From Pricia mediterranea (lineage in GTDB: Bacteria > Bacteroidota > Bacteroidia > Flavobacteriales > Flavobacteriaceae), in NCBI RefSeq assembly GCF_032248455.1, contig NZ_JAVTTP010000001.1, positions 3,756,001-3,820,000 on the forward strand: a DNA stretch of 64,000 nucleotides. Direction: 5' to 3'. The notes under the pieces were generated by a model. It was not told where the DNA came from and ran no database searches. It saw only the letters and a list, made by a program, of their open reading frames with translations. Position 1 is the first letter of the stretch; every line of letters begins with the position of its first letter. Positions 36,083-45,904 of the stretch are shown one piece after another. The position numbers were made by a program, and so were the translations under genes.

Positions 36083-37822
36083 ATGAAATTTAAGCATATA
36101 GTATCGATTGCGGCTCTTGCCCTAGGTCTACACGCCTGTAGCGATGATTATCTGGATAAGGAACCATTGTCCGAGATTACGGCAGAAAACTTCTTCAATA
36201 CCGAAGCCGATTTGAAACTCTACACCAATGGGTTCTACAGAATGTTTCCCAGCATCTCGATTTATGACGGGGAATCGCTTACGGATAATATCATCGAGAA
36301 TGAATTAAGTGATGAGATGAGGGGCGCCCGTTTGGTACCAACTTCCGGAGGCGGTTGGGATTGGGCATATTTAAGGGATATCAACTTTTTTCTTCAGGAG
36401 TATGAAAAATCCGAAGATGCAAATGCCAAGGCGCATTACGGGGGCGTCGCCCGTTTTTTCAGGGCGTACTTCTACTTCGATAAGTTGCAACGTTTCGGTG
36501 CCCTTCCTTGGTACGATGAGCCTATCGACCCCACAGATACCGAGGCTTTGACAAAGCCAAGGGATTCAAGGCAATTTGTCGTCGATAAAATTCTGGAAGA
36601 TCTTGATTGGGCAATCGAAAACTTGAGAGCCGAACAGAATGTGTACGAGATAACGAAATATACGGCATTGGCCTTAAAGTCGAGGGTAGGGCTTTACGAA
36701 GGTACGTTTGAAAAATACAGGGGTATGGAAGGATATGAAAAATACTTGAACGCCTCTGTTGCGGCCTCCGAAGAATTGATCGAGAATTCGCCCTACGTTA
36801 TTTATAGCAGCGGTAGCCCCAACGATGATTACAGAAACCTGTTCAATTCACATGATGCTCTAGCTGATGAAATAATTCTCGCCCGGGCTTATTCGGAAAC
36901 GCTTAACATTGGGCACAACGTAAACTATTACACCACCACCAGTTCGTATGGTAGGCCAGGAATGCCAAAAGATCTTGTGGACAGTTATTTGAACGCGGAT
37001 GGATCGCGGTTTACCGATCAAGCTAATTTTGATCAAATTTCCTTTACTGAGGAAGTGGCGGACCGTGATCCGCGACTTTCCCAAACGATCAGAACCCCCG
37101 GTTATACCCGTAAAGGGGAAGCGATCGAACGTGCACCTAATTTAGGGGCAACGGTTACCGGGTACCAAATCATTAAATATGTTACAGAGCCTGTTTATGA
37201 TACCAATGGGCAGTCTATTACCGATCTGCCGTTGTTCAGGTTCGGGGAAACTCTGTTGAACTATGCCGAGGCAAAGGCGGAACTTGGCACTTTGACCCAA
37301 GAAGATCTCGATAAATCAATAAACCTGTTGAGAGCACGCGTAAATATGCCCGGTTTAATGCTGGATGAGGCCAATAGTAATCCTGATTCCTTCATTGCGG
37401 ATCAATACGTTGGGGTAGCGGGTGCCAATGAGGGAATAATCCTTGAAATTCGGAGGGAGAGGCGTATCGAGTTATATATGGAAAATTTCCGGTGGGACGA
37501 TATTGTCCGTTGGAAGTCTGGCGAAACATTGACCCAGCCTATTCGCGGCCTATATTTTTCTGGACCCGGGGAATACGATCTTACGGGTGACGGTGAAATT
37601 AACGTGGTTTTATATGAAGGCGAACGACCGGACAATGTAATTACCGGGATCCAGTATTATAAATTGGGATCCGATACATATTTAGACGACCAAGGCTTGA
37701 TAATGCCCCATCCCGATTATGAAAACCGGACCTTTAATGAAAACAAAGATTATCTTTATCCCATTCCAAGGGTTGAACTACAGCTAAATCCGAATTTGGA
37801 ACAAAATCCAGGATGGCAATGA
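36083..37822 (+). CDS. SusD/RagB outer-membrane lipoprotein
   Basis: 579 residues. The lipobox ALGLHAC (Cys19) is followed by DDYLDKEPLSEITAENFF, the standard SusD N-terminal signature. TPR-like helices follow (HYGGVARFFRAYFYFDKLQRFGALPWYDEPI) and the C-terminal RagB/SusD domain (RRERRIELYMENFRWDDIVRWK; YPIPRVELQLNPNLEQNPGW). It is the surface-binding partner of the STN-type SusC. Its last codons overlap the next gene by 10 bases, so SusD and the first EEP enzyme are translationally coupled. Confidence 0.95.
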   Translation: MKFKHIVSIAALALGLHACSDDYLDKEPLSEITAENFFNTEADLKLYTNGFYRMFPSISIYDGESLTDNIIENELSDEMRGARLVPTSGGGWDWAYLRDINFFLQEYEKSEDANAKAHYGGVARFFRAYFYFDKLQRFGALPWYDEPIDPTDTEALTKPRDSRQFVVDKILEDLDWAIENLRAEQNVYEITKYTALALKSRVGLYEGTFEKYRGMEGYEKYLNASVAASEELIENSPYVIYSSGSPNDDYRNLFNSHDALADEIILARAYSETLNIGHNVNYYTTTSSYGRPGMPKDLVDSYLNADGSRFTDQANFDQISFTEEVADRDPRLSQTIRTPGYTRKGEAIERAPNLGATVTGYQIIKYVTEPVYDTNGQSITDLPLFRFGETLLNYAEAKAELGTLTQEDLDKSINLLRARVNMPGLMLDEANSNPDSFIADQYVGVAGANEGIILEIRRERRIELYMENFRWDDIVRWKSGETLTQPIRGLYFSGPGEYDLTGDGEINVVLYEGERPDNVITGIQYYKLGSDTYLDDQGLIMPHPDYENRTFNENKDYLYPIPRVELQLNPNLEQNPGWQ

Positions 37823-38679
37823 AAAGTCTAATTTGTATAGCTATTTTCCTGAGCGGTATGGTGGGATTCGCCCAAAACAGCGGAGAAGAGCTGATTGTTA
37901 TGTCCTTTAATATCAGATATAACAATCCGGATGACGGAGTCAATATTTGGGAAAATAGAAAAGAGTGGGCGGCGAAAAGTATCCGGTTCTTTGAAGCCGA
38001 TTTGGTAGGGGCTCAGGAAGTCACCTATCCCCAATTGCAGGATATGGAAGCTTTATTGCCTACCTATGCCCATATTGGTGTAGGTAGGGAAGGGGGCAAC
38101 AAGGGCGAATTCACCCCTATCTTTTATAAAAAAGACCGTTTTGAGCTTTTGGAGCACAGTACATTTTGGCTCTCGGAAACTCCCCAAGATGTCGGTTCAA
38201 AAGGATGGGATGCCGCCTTACCGCGAATCCTAACCTGGGCCAAATTCAAGGACAAAAACGGTGACAGGGTGTTCTATTTTTTTAACACCCACTTTGATCA
38301 TAAGGGTACGATAGCACGGGACAAAAGCGCAGTACTAATTGCCAAAGAAATTAACCGCATTGCTGGTGAACATGCGACAATTCTGACCGGTGATTTTAAT
38401 ACTCCGCCCGGTTCCACGCCATACACGGCATTAATCGAATACGCTCTGATTGATACCGCATCGGACTTGGATGAAGAAAAGAAGTTCGGTACGGAATATA
38501 CTACCAATGGCTGGGATATTGAAGCAGGGGATGAGCGAAAAAGAATCGACTACGTTTTTTACAAGGGAAACCAGATTTCCCCCCTTAGCTACCACGTGCT
38601 TGACGGGCAGCGTGGTGCACGGTTTATCTCGGACCATTTTCCCTTATTGGTCGATTTTGTGTTTGATACCAAGGACTAA
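37813..38679 (+). CDS. Exported endonuclease/exonuclease/phosphatase-family enzyme 1
   Basis: 288 residues with a signal peptide (MKSLICIAIFLSGMVGFAQ). The EEP catalytic set is complete: Asn in VMSFNIRYNN, Glu in LVGAQEVTYPQ, His in FFNTHFDHKG, Asp/Asn in ILTGDFNTPPG and the terminal ISDHFPLLVDF. The fold hydrolyses phosphodiesters or phosphomonoesters in nucleic acids, sphingolipids or inositol phosphates. Its start overlaps the susD end, which ties the activity to the uptake system. Which ester is cut cannot be told from sequence; an exported phosphodiesterase acting before SusCD import is the simplest reading. Confidence 0.9.
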   Translation: MAMKSLICIAIFLSGMVGFAQNSGEELIVMSFNIRYNNPDDGVNIWENRKEWAAKSIRFFEADLVGAQEVTYPQLQDMEALLPTYAHIGVGREGGNKGEFTPIFYKKDRFELLEHSTFWLSETPQDVGSKGWDAALPRILTWAKFKDKNGDRVFYFFNTHFDHKGTIARDKSAVLIAKEINRIAGEHATILTGDFNTPPGSTPYTALIEYALIDTASDLDEEKKFGTEYTTNGWDIEAGDERKRIDYVFYKGNQISPLSYHVLDGQRGARFISDHFPLLVDFVFDTKD

Positions 38680-38734
38680 TTTTCGCCTACTAGTGTCGCT
38701 GTTGACAAGAAGTTGGAACACTTAAATTCAGGAA

Positions 38735-39577
38735 ATGAAATACATATACCTAATCCTAGTTCTCGGTTTCCTGGGGCCTGCTACTTTAACCGGACTTTCA
38801 ACGTGTTCGGGCCCTAATGAAGACGCCGACGTATCCGATAGTATACCCGCTCAAATCTTACCGCTACGGGTGATGGCCTACAACATCCATCATGCGAATC
38901 CCCCCTCCCGGCCCGATTCCATCGATATCGCCGCCATCGTGCGTACTATTAGGGCACAGGATCCCGATTTGATCGCCTTGCAGGAAATCGATGCGGATAC
39001 GGAAAGGTCCGGCCCGGGGAACCAGGCAAGAATTATAGCGGACAGCCTCGGCATGCAGGTATTCTTTGGGAAATCCATCGATTTCGGGGGCGGGGAGTAC
39101 GGGGTCGCGGTACTTTCCAAGTTTCCCATCTCTGAAGAAACGGTGCATAGGCTTCCCACCATACCTGAAACCAAGGGAGAAAAACGGGTTTTGGCAACCG
39201 TAAAAGTGACCTTGGCCCAAGACCGGCATATACGGTTCGCAAGCACCCATCTCGATTCCCAAAAAGAGGATACCAATCGCTTGTTGCAGATTAAGGAAAT
39301 AGGTCGGATCGCCTCGAAAGAATCCTTGCCCCTAATAATCGCGGGCGACTTCAACGCCTCCCCCGGTTCCGAGGTCATCGACATCCTAGATCAAAATTTT
39401 AAGAGAACCTGCGATGACTGCGAGCCCACCATCCCAGTAGACCATCCTGAAAAGGCTATCGATTTTATTGTCTTTCATCCAAAAAAAGCTTTTAAAGTGC
39501 TAAAGCATAAGGTCGTTGATGAAACTTATGCTTCCGACCATCTTCCGATCGTTGCCGACCTGGAGGTTCAAAGGTAA
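38735..39577 (+). CDS. Exported endonuclease/exonuclease/phosphatase-family enzyme 2
   Basis: 280 residues. The N-terminus is hydrophobic (LILVLGFLGPATLTGLSTC), an imperfect lipobox with Thr before the Cys, so it may be lipidated or simply secreted. The catalytic set is present: VMAYNIHHANPP, LIALQEIDADTERSG, RFASTHLDSQ, LIIAGDFNASPG and YASDHLPIVADL. It differs clearly from the EEP enzyme 56 bases upstream, so the pair is not a fresh duplication. Both probably act on the same phosphorylated substrate at successive steps or on different linkages. Confidence 0.9.
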   Translation: MKYIYLILVLGFLGPATLTGLSTCSGPNEDADVSDSIPAQILPLRVMAYNIHHANPPSRPDSIDIAAIVRTIRAQDPDLIALQEIDADTERSGPGNQARIIADSLGMQVFFGKSIDFGGGEYGVAVLSKFPISEETVHRLPTIPETKGEKRVLATVKVTLAQDRHIRFASTHLDSQKEDTNRLLQIKEIGRIASKESLPLIIAGDFNASPGSEVIDILDQNFKRTCDDCEPTIPVDHPEKAIDFIVFHPKKAFKVLKHKVVDETYASDHLPIVADLEVQR

Positions 39578-39698
39578 AAGCTGAATATGGGTGATATTTT
39601 GGTGATGGGGAACCCTCGTTCATCCCGAAATGGAAAAAACTCTGAAAACGCTGTGAGTAGGTTTTTATAAGCACAACGATTTAAGCTTTGTTCTTTCG

Positions 39699-40238
39699 CT
39701 ACCACTTCCAATCCAATTCCCTTGAGAACGGAACCTTTTGCTGTACGGCGAGTTTTTCAAGTTCAGTTGCGACAGCGGTGTTATTCACTTCGTTCTTAGG
39801 AATGATCAGCTGCATTCCAGTTTTGAATACTAGAAAATAGTGGCTGCCTATTTCCACTATTTTTTCGAGCGCGGTATAATTGATTTTTGATTCGCCGGTA
39901 CTACCGGTAATCTCCAATTGATTTTCGTTGAACGAAAGATGGATTTCCTTTCCGAAATTATTTTTGTAGATATCCCTGACCGACTTGCGATATGTCTGTT
40001 TCAATCGGTGTTTATGGAAAAAGGGAAAGGCAACGATGCAAAGAAGGGCGACCGCAGTAAAGAAATAAACCGTGAAGGTGTCGGCGTACATGTATAGCAG
40101 TATGTCGATAACTATGAACGCTATGATGGCGGCCAACCAAGCTTTTTTCCGCATTTTTTTGGCATCGGGATTGGTGCTGAAGTAATAGAGCTGTTGTTGT
40201 AAATAATCTTCTTCGATTAAGGTGTAGCTTAAGTCCAT
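39699..40238 (-). CDS. YcxB-like membrane protein
   Basis: 179 residues with two adjacent hydrophobic spans (AWLAAIIAFIVIDILLYMY; VYFFTAVALLCIVAFPFFH) followed by a cytoplasmic beta-rich domain (IHLSFNENQLEITGSTGESKINY; LEKIVEIGSHYFLVFKT, MQLIIPKNEV). This matches the YcxB family, whose function is unknown. It stands alone and is transcribed opposite to both neighbours. Confidence 0.8.
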   Translation of the reverse strand: MDLSYTLIEEDYLQQQLYYFSTNPDAKKMRKKAWLAAIIAFIVIDILLYMYADTFTVYFFTAVALLCIVAFPFFHKHRLKQTYRKSVRDIYKNNFGKEIHLSFNENQLEITGSTGESKINYTALEKIVEIGSHYFLVFKTGMQLIIPKNEVNNTAVATELEKLAVQQKVPFSRELDWKW

Positions 40239-40407
40239 TGGGTTGGTTATTAGGATGTCTGAAGGTGGTGTTTCTCTATTTGGTTTATTTTTATGTACTT
40301 TAAATGTTTTAAGCGAAAGCTACGAAATTAAATGGATGTCATACCTTATCCGGACATCAGTGCTTAAAATTGGATACCGGACCGGTAGAATCTAGCAACC
40401 TAAACAG

Positions 40408-42141
40408 ATGAAGCGAAGAAATTTTATAGAAAGCCTGACCCTGGCCAGCGGAATTTTTGCTGCGCCCCCGATGTTTGCCAACCGCCTTAGCCAAGATGCT
40501 CACGAAAAAACGATTCGTTCGCAGGCATCCGACACGATATCGGTGGACCTTATCATCGCCGGAGGCGGATTGGGCGGTTGCGCCGCTGCCCTTGCCGCAC
40601 TTAGAAACGGACTGACCGTAGTGATGACGGAGGAGACCGATTGGATCGGGGGACAGCTGACCCAACAAGGGGTGCCGCCGGACGAGCATCCTTGGATCGA
40701 GAGCCATGGGGCGACCGAACTATATCGAACGCTACGAAAGGGTATTCGCGAATACTATCGACAGCACTATCCCTTGCGTGACCAGGTGGCCGCCGACCCG
40801 CATTTCAATCCCGGTGGGGCCTCGGTATCCCGCTTGGCCCACGAACCTCGGGTGGCCCTGGCGGTATTGGAAGCACTTTTTGCACCCTATGTCAGTTCAG
40901 GGAAGTTGCTGTTATTAAAAGAATACAGGGCCATTTCCGCCGACACTAGAGGGAACAAGATTCTGGCCCTGCAGGTAAGGTCCCCTAAAACGGGTACGAC
41001 AAAGACCTTAAAAGGCCACTATTTTGTTGATGCCACGGAACTGGGCGACCTGCTCCCTATGACCGAGACAGCTTACGTGACCGGGGCGGAATCCAGACCC
41101 CAGACCGGTGAACTGCATGCTGCGGATGCCCATGAGCCCGAAAATAACCAATCCTTTACCCATTGTTTTGCGATCGATTACGCTAAGGGGGAGGATTGGA
41201 CCATCCCCCGGCCGGACCAGTATTCGTTTTGGCGGGGCTACAAACCCGATCTGGATCCGCCCTGGCCCGGAAAATTATTGGAACTGAACTACTCCAATCC
41301 CAGAACCCTGCAGCCCAAAGCATTGGGTTTTCATCCCGAGGGAAATGCCATGGGAGATATCCTGAACCTTTGGAACTATAGGCGGATTATCGATAAGAAC
41401 AATTTCGCACCGGAAACCTACCAAAGCGACATCACAATAGTCAACTACCCCCAGAACGATTATTTTTTTGGGAATATCGTCGATGTAAGTCCGAAAGCCC
41501 TGGAAACGCATTTTGAAAATGGCAGGCAACTGAGCCTTTCGCTATTGTACTGGCTTCAGACCGAGGCCCCGCGGCCGGACGGCGGAAGGGGATGGCCGGG
41601 CCTCCGATTGCGGGGGGACATCATGGGTACGGAAGGCGGAGACGGACTGGCCAAATATCCGTACATCCGGGAATCACGGCGGATCAAGGCACTGTTTACG
41701 GTCAAGGAACAGCATGTGGGCAAGGAACAGCGGGCAAAGATTACCGGCCTGCAAGGCGACGAACTCGTGGCCGAAACCTTCGACGACAGCGTGGGGATCG
41801 GGTACTATCATATCGATCTGCATCCCAGTTCGGGAGGTGACAATTACATCGATTTCGGATCGCTGCCCTTCCAGATTCCCCTGGGAGCATTAATCCCAAG
41901 GAAAATGGAAAATCTTTTTCCAGCCAATAAGAACATCGGTACTACCCACCTGACCAACGGCTGTTACCGGCTGCATCCCGTGGAATGGAGTATCGGCGAG
42001 GCGGTGGGTATGCTCGTTCCTTTCTTGATGGAAAAGGGAATCGCCCCGCAGCAGGCGTATAAAGATCGGGCGCTAATACAGGAATTCCAAAAGCTGGTCC
42101 GTCAGCAAGGCATCGAGACAGAGTGGCCGGCGCAAAACTAA
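40408..42141 (+). CDS. FAD-dependent oxidoreductase, exported (FAD_oxidored family)
   Basis: 577 residues. The N-terminus MKRRNFIESLTLASGIFAA resembles a Tat signal, which fits export of a folded flavoprotein. The FAD site is VDLIIAGGGLGGCAAALAAL with TEETDWIGGQLTQQG close behind, and a C-terminal flavin motif FPANKNIGTTHLTNGCYRL appears near the end. Relatives in Bacteroidota polysaccharide-use or secondary-metabolite loci are uncharacterised. No redox partner gene lies beside it; a MATE exporter follows after 230 bases. Confidence 0.88.
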   Translation: MKRRNFIESLTLASGIFAAPPMFANRLSQDAHEKTIRSQASDTISVDLIIAGGGLGGCAAALAALRNGLTVVMTEETDWIGGQLTQQGVPPDEHPWIESHGATELYRTLRKGIREYYRQHYPLRDQVAADPHFNPGGASVSRLAHEPRVALAVLEALFAPYVSSGKLLLLKEYRAISADTRGNKILALQVRSPKTGTTKTLKGHYFVDATELGDLLPMTETAYVTGAESRPQTGELHAADAHEPENNQSFTHCFAIDYAKGEDWTIPRPDQYSFWRGYKPDLDPPWPGKLLELNYSNPRTLQPKALGFHPEGNAMGDILNLWNYRRIIDKNNFAPETYQSDITIVNYPQNDYFFGNIVDVSPKALETHFENGRQLSLSLLYWLQTEAPRPDGGRGWPGLRLRGDIMGTEGGDGLAKYPYIRESRRIKALFTVKEQHVGKEQRAKITGLQGDELVAETFDDSVGIGYYHIDLHPSSGGDNYIDFGSLPFQIPLGALIPRKMENLFPANKNIGTTHLTNGCYRLHPVEWSIGEAVGMLVPFLMEKGIAPQQAYKDRALIQEFQKLVRQQGIETEWPAQN

Positions 42142-42373
42142 ATTGCCCGGTAGATGCTTTAGCCCAATTGTACGGATGGTACGATTATCTGTATAACCGG
42201 TATCCCCGCCTCCAAAAAAATATCCGACATTTGCCATATCATGAAGTTATAGGAATTATGTACGTCATAGATGTCCTCTCGTTTTGGCGCAAGAGGTGAC
42301 CCACCACGGTTTAAATGCGGGAGGGTCCATCCCATGGCATCCGCTTCACTTTTTAAACATAATTCCCGACATC

Positions 42374-43783
42374 ATGCCTCATCTAAGCAGAATCACGTTT
42401 CGGCGTTTTTTCCATTATTTTTTTCTCGCCCTTTCCGGAAAGGAAACCGAGTTCACGGGCGGCAGCATTCGCAAGGCCATCTTTTTACTCTCCGTGCCCA
42501 TGATCTTAGAAATGATGATGGAGTCCATTTTCGCCATTGTCGACATTGCCTACGTATCGCAGGTCAGCGTCAATGCGGTGGCCACTATCGGCCTGACCGA
42601 ATCCGTTGTTACCTTGGTGTATGCTGTGGCTATCGGCCTAAGTATGGCCGCTACGGCCGTCGTCGCCCGCAGAGTCGGGGAAAGAGACGTTCAGGGCGCG
42701 CGGGAGGCAGCCGTACAGGCCATCGCCTTGGGCATAATGGTCGCCATGCCGGTAGGCGTTTTCGGATTTCTATATGCCAAGGATATCTTGGCCTTAATGG
42801 GTGCGGAACCCGATTTGATAGCCGAAGGCTACGGATATACCCAATGGCTCATCGGGGGGAATATCACTATACTTTTGCTTTTTTTGATCAATGCCATTTT
42901 CCGCGGGGCAGGGGATGCCGCAATCGCTATGTGGACCTTGGTGCTTTCAAACGGACTCAATATTATCCTGGACCCGATCTTTATCTTCGGATGGGGCCCC
43001 ATCCCCGAGTACGGGGTCACGGGTGCCGCCATGGCCACCAATATCGGCAGGGGTACTGCTGTAATTTTTCAGTTGACCGTACTCTTTTTCGGATGGAGCC
43101 GGATCAAGATCGGTATCCGCGATCTGACATTCCGGTTCCAGGTGATGCTTAACCTGATCAGGGTTTCCCTTGGGGGCATCGCACAATTCTTGATCGGTAC
43201 GTCGAGCTGGTTGTTTCTGATGAGGATCATGTCCGAGTTCGGAAGCGAGGTGCTGGCAGGATATACCATCGCCATCCGGGTTATGCTGTTTACCTTGATG
43301 CCCTCTTGGGGCATGAGCAACGCCGCCGCAACCTTGGTCGGGCAAAACCTGGGGGCCCAAAAACCACGACGGGCGGAAACTTCGGTCTGGAAAACAGGAA
43401 AGTACAATGCCCTTTTTATGGGGGCGGTTTCCATAGGTTACCTGTTGTTTGCCCATGAAATCGTCGGATGGTTCACTTCGAATCCCGTGGTAACGGCGAA
43501 CGGGGGCCTGTGCCTGCAGATAATTGCCTTGGGTTATGTATTCTATGCCTACGGTATGGTGGTCACCCAAGCCTTCAACGGGGCAGGGGATACCGGTACC
43601 CCGACCAAGATCAATTTTGTGGCTTTTTGGCTATTTCAGTTGCCTTTTGCCTATTTGGCGGCTATTACTTTTGACCTTGGGGCGATGGGGGTCTTCATCG
43701 CGATCACCTCCGCCGAAACCTTATTGGCCATCATAGCGATCATCTGGTTCAAAAAAGGAAATTGGAAAAGGGTGAGGATATAG
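42374..43783 (+). CDS. MATE family efflux transporter
   Basis: About 469 residues from the ATG at 42374 (MPHLSRITFRRFFHYFF); an earlier in-frame ATG at 42284 adds 30 residues without membrane character. There are twelve hydrophobic spans in two similar halves. The first carries IRKAIFLLSVPMILEMMMES; the second carries FLIGTSSWLFLMRIM and MPSWGMSNAAATLVGQNLGA, a MATE hallmark. It is expected to export cationic drugs or metabolites using a sodium or proton gradient. The neighbours do not indicate a specific substrate. Confidence 0.93.
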   Translation: MPHLSRITFRRFFHYFFLALSGKETEFTGGSIRKAIFLLSVPMILEMMMESIFAIVDIAYVSQVSVNAVATIGLTESVVTLVYAVAIGLSMAATAVVARRVGERDVQGAREAAVQAIALGIMVAMPVGVFGFLYAKDILALMGAEPDLIAEGYGYTQWLIGGNITILLLFLINAIFRGAGDAAIAMWTLVLSNGLNIILDPIFIFGWGPIPEYGVTGAAMATNIGRGTAVIFQLTVLFFGWSRIKIGIRDLTFRFQVMLNLIRVSLGGIAQFLIGTSSWLFLMRIMSEFGSEVLAGYTIAIRVMLFTLMPSWGMSNAAATLVGQNLGAQKPRRAETSVWKTGKYNALFMGAVSIGYLLFAHEIVGWFTSNPVVTANGGLCLQIIALGYVFYAYGMVVTQAFNGAGDTGTPTKINFVAFWLFQLPFAYLAAITFDLGAMGVFIAITSAETLLAIIAIIWFKKGNWKRVRI

Positions 43784-43868
43784 GTTTTGCATCCGCAATT
43801 TTGACCGGTACGACCCTACCAAGGCGGAAGATATTCCATACCTTTGATTTTTACCAAAATAGATAAGC

Positions 43869-45038
43869 ATGACCCGGAACAAAAAAGGCCTCAATACCAT
43901 CTGTGCCCACACGGGCGAAGTGAAGGACGAACAATTCAAAGGCGCTGTGTCTCCCTTGTACATGAGCACCTCCTACGCCTTCGAGGATGTCGATATCAAA
44001 CGGTATCCCCGCTATTTCAATACCCCAAATCAAGAATCCCTCAGTAAAAAAATTGCCGCCCTCGAGCATACGGAGGCGGGATTGATTTTCGGAAGTGGCA
44101 TGGCAGCGATAAGTACTTCCCTGTTGGCATTTTTAGAGGCGGGGGACCATATCGTACTGCAGCAGACCCTTTACGGGGGCACATATAACCTGATTACAGA
44201 GGAATTTCATAAGTACGGTATCGAATATTCGTTTACTGAAGGATGGGCTGCCGATGATTTTGAGGCTAAGGTTCAAGAGAACACCAAGGTGATATATATC
44301 GAGACCCCTTCCAATCCCTTGTTGACCATCACGGATTTGGACGCGGTCGCAAAGCTGTCAAAAAAACACGGTCTAGTATCCATGATCGATAACACCTTTG
44401 CCAGTCCCGTTAACCAGAATCCCGTTGATTTTGGCATCGACGTGGTTATTCATAGTGCCACCAAATACATGGGTGGACATTCCGATATATGTGCGGGGGC
44501 GGTGGCCTCCACGAAGGAAAACATCAAAAGGATTCATTCCCTCGCAAAGAATTTTGGAGGCAGTCTTAGCGATTATACCGTTTGGCTCTTGGAACGGAGT
44601 ATGAAGACCATGGGCATCCGGGTCAGGGCCCAGAACGAAAATGCCCAACGGATGGCGGAATTTCTAGACGGACATGACGATATCGCGGCGGTGTACTATC
44701 CTGGGCTACCAGACCACCCGGGACACGAAACGGCCAAGACACAGATGGCAGGTTTCGGAGGGATGCTCTCCTTCGAACTGCTGGAAGGCCTGGATGCTTC
44801 CCGATTTCAAAAATCCCTACAGCTTATTAAACCCTCGATGAGTTTGGCGGGTGTGGAAAGTACCGTGCTTTCGCCGTCCCAAACCTCGCATGCCCTGTTA
44901 GGGGCCGAGGAACGGGAGCGGCAGGGTATTAAGGACGGTTTGATTCGATTTTCTGTAGGAATCGAGGAGCCGGAGGACCTGATTGCCGATATCGAGCAAG
45001 CGCTTGAAAAAGTAAAAAGCGTGGTCGGCACGGTCTAA
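43869..45038 (+). CDS. Cys/Met metabolism PLP-dependent enzyme (gamma-lyase/synthase family)
   Basis: 389 residues, cytoplasmic. The PLP lysine is in HSATKYMGGHSDI (about Lys199), with the Asp/Asn cofactor contacts in SMIDNTFASPVNQ and the N-terminal STSYAFEDVD ... RYFNTPNQ region. The C-terminal SLAGVESTVLSPSQTSHALL is diagnostic for cystathionine gamma-synthase, cystathionine gamma-lyase, methionine gamma-lyase and O-acylhomoserine sulfhydrylase. Which of these it is cannot be settled by eye. A bacillithiol biosynthesis gene follows on the same strand, so a thiol-related role is plausible. Confidence 0.9.
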   Translation: MTRNKKGLNTICAHTGEVKDEQFKGAVSPLYMSTSYAFEDVDIKRYPRYFNTPNQESLSKKIAALEHTEAGLIFGSGMAAISTSLLAFLEAGDHIVLQQTLYGGTYNLITEEFHKYGIEYSFTEGWAADDFEAKVQENTKVIYIETPSNPLLTITDLDAVAKLSKKHGLVSMIDNTFASPVNQNPVDFGIDVVIHSATKYMGGHSDICAGAVASTKENIKRIHSLAKNFGGSLSDYTVWLLERSMKTMGIRVRAQNENAQRMAEFLDGHDDIAAVYYPGLPDHPGHETAKTQMAGFGGMLSFELLEGLDASRFQKSLQLIKPSMSLAGVESTVLSPSQTSHALLGAEERERQGIKDGLIRFSVGIEEPEDLIADIEQALEKVKSVVGTV

Positions 45039-45178
45039 TTGGGTACCGGTCAAAAATACGCTACCCCGATGCAAGCGTACGAGTGATCAAACCGTCCGAC
45101 GGCGGACAGGTTTCCGTTTCGCACATGGAATAGACGAACACCTATCGGATTGGCATTGAAACAAAAGCAAAATTAGAA

Positions 45179-45901
45179 ATGAAATTAGATATACTAGTAT
45201 TCGGCTCCCACCCCGATGACGCCGAGTTGGGCGCAGGCGCAACGATTGCCAAAGAAATCGCCAACGGAAAGAAAGTGGGAATCGTCGATTTGACCCTAGG
45301 GGAATTGGGCACCCGGGGGTCGGCCGAAATTCGGGCGAAGGAGGCGACGGATTCCGCAAACATTTTGGGGCTTTCGGTACGCGAAAATTTGGAGTTTGCC
45401 GATGGTTTTTTTGTCAATGACAAGGAGCATCAATTGGGCGTCATCCGGATGCTGAGAAAGTATCGCCCCGAAACCGTGCTCTGCAATGCCATCGACGATC
45501 GTCATGTCGATCATGGCAGGGGCAGTAAATTGGTCAGTGATGCCTGTTACCTAAGCGGACTGGTGAAAATCGATACCAAATTCGACGGGGACGATAAGTG
45601 GCAAGAGCCTTGGAGGCCCAAAAACGTGTACCACTATATCCAATGGAAAAATCTCCAACCGGATTTCGTAGTAGATGTTACTGGCTATATCGAGAAGAAA
45701 ACCGAAGCGATTTTGGCCTATTCTTCCCAATTCCACGACCCGAGAAGTAAGGAACCTGAAACACCGATTACCAGCAGAAATTTTTTAGACAGCGTCAAGT
45801 ACCGGGCGCGCGACCTCGGAAGACTGGTTGGGGTGGAGTACGCTGAAGGTTTTACCGTCGAACGTCTTGTTGCCGTCGATCGTTTGGGGGCTTTGAAGTG
45901 A
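45179..45901 (+). CDS. bshB1: Bacillithiol biosynthesis deacetylase BshB1
   Basis: 240 residues, PIG-L/LmbE superfamily. The zinc motif is FGSHPDDAELG (His11, Asp13/14) with DDRHVDHGRG supplying the third ligand and GELGTRGSAEIR in between, which is the BshB1 pattern. It removes the acetyl group from GlcNAc-malate before cysteine addition by BshC in bacillithiol synthesis. The length is exact for the family. BshA and BshC are not in the window. It is cytoplasmic, unlike the long exported PIG-L protein at 18967. Confidence 0.95.
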   Translation: MKLDILVFGSHPDDAELGAGATIAKEIANGKKVGIVDLTLGELGTRGSAEIRAKEATDSANILGLSVRENLEFADGFFVNDKEHQLGVIRMLRKYRPETVLCNAIDDRHVDHGRGSKLVSDACYLSGLVKIDTKFDGDDKWQEPWRPKNVYHYIQWKNLQPDFVVDVTGYIEKKTEAILAYSSQFHDPRSKEPETPITSRNFLDSVKYRARDLGRLVGVEYAEGFTVERLVAVDRLGALK

Positions 45902-45904
45902 TAT

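Noticed and set aside
37813-39577. The two EEP genes as a recent tandem duplication
   Set aside because: They share only the catalytic blocks; the intervening sequences and signal regions differ throughout.
43784-43868. SAM-type riboswitch before the Cys/Met PLP gene
   Set aside because: The leader is only 85 bases and shows no paired elements or conserved SAM-box words.
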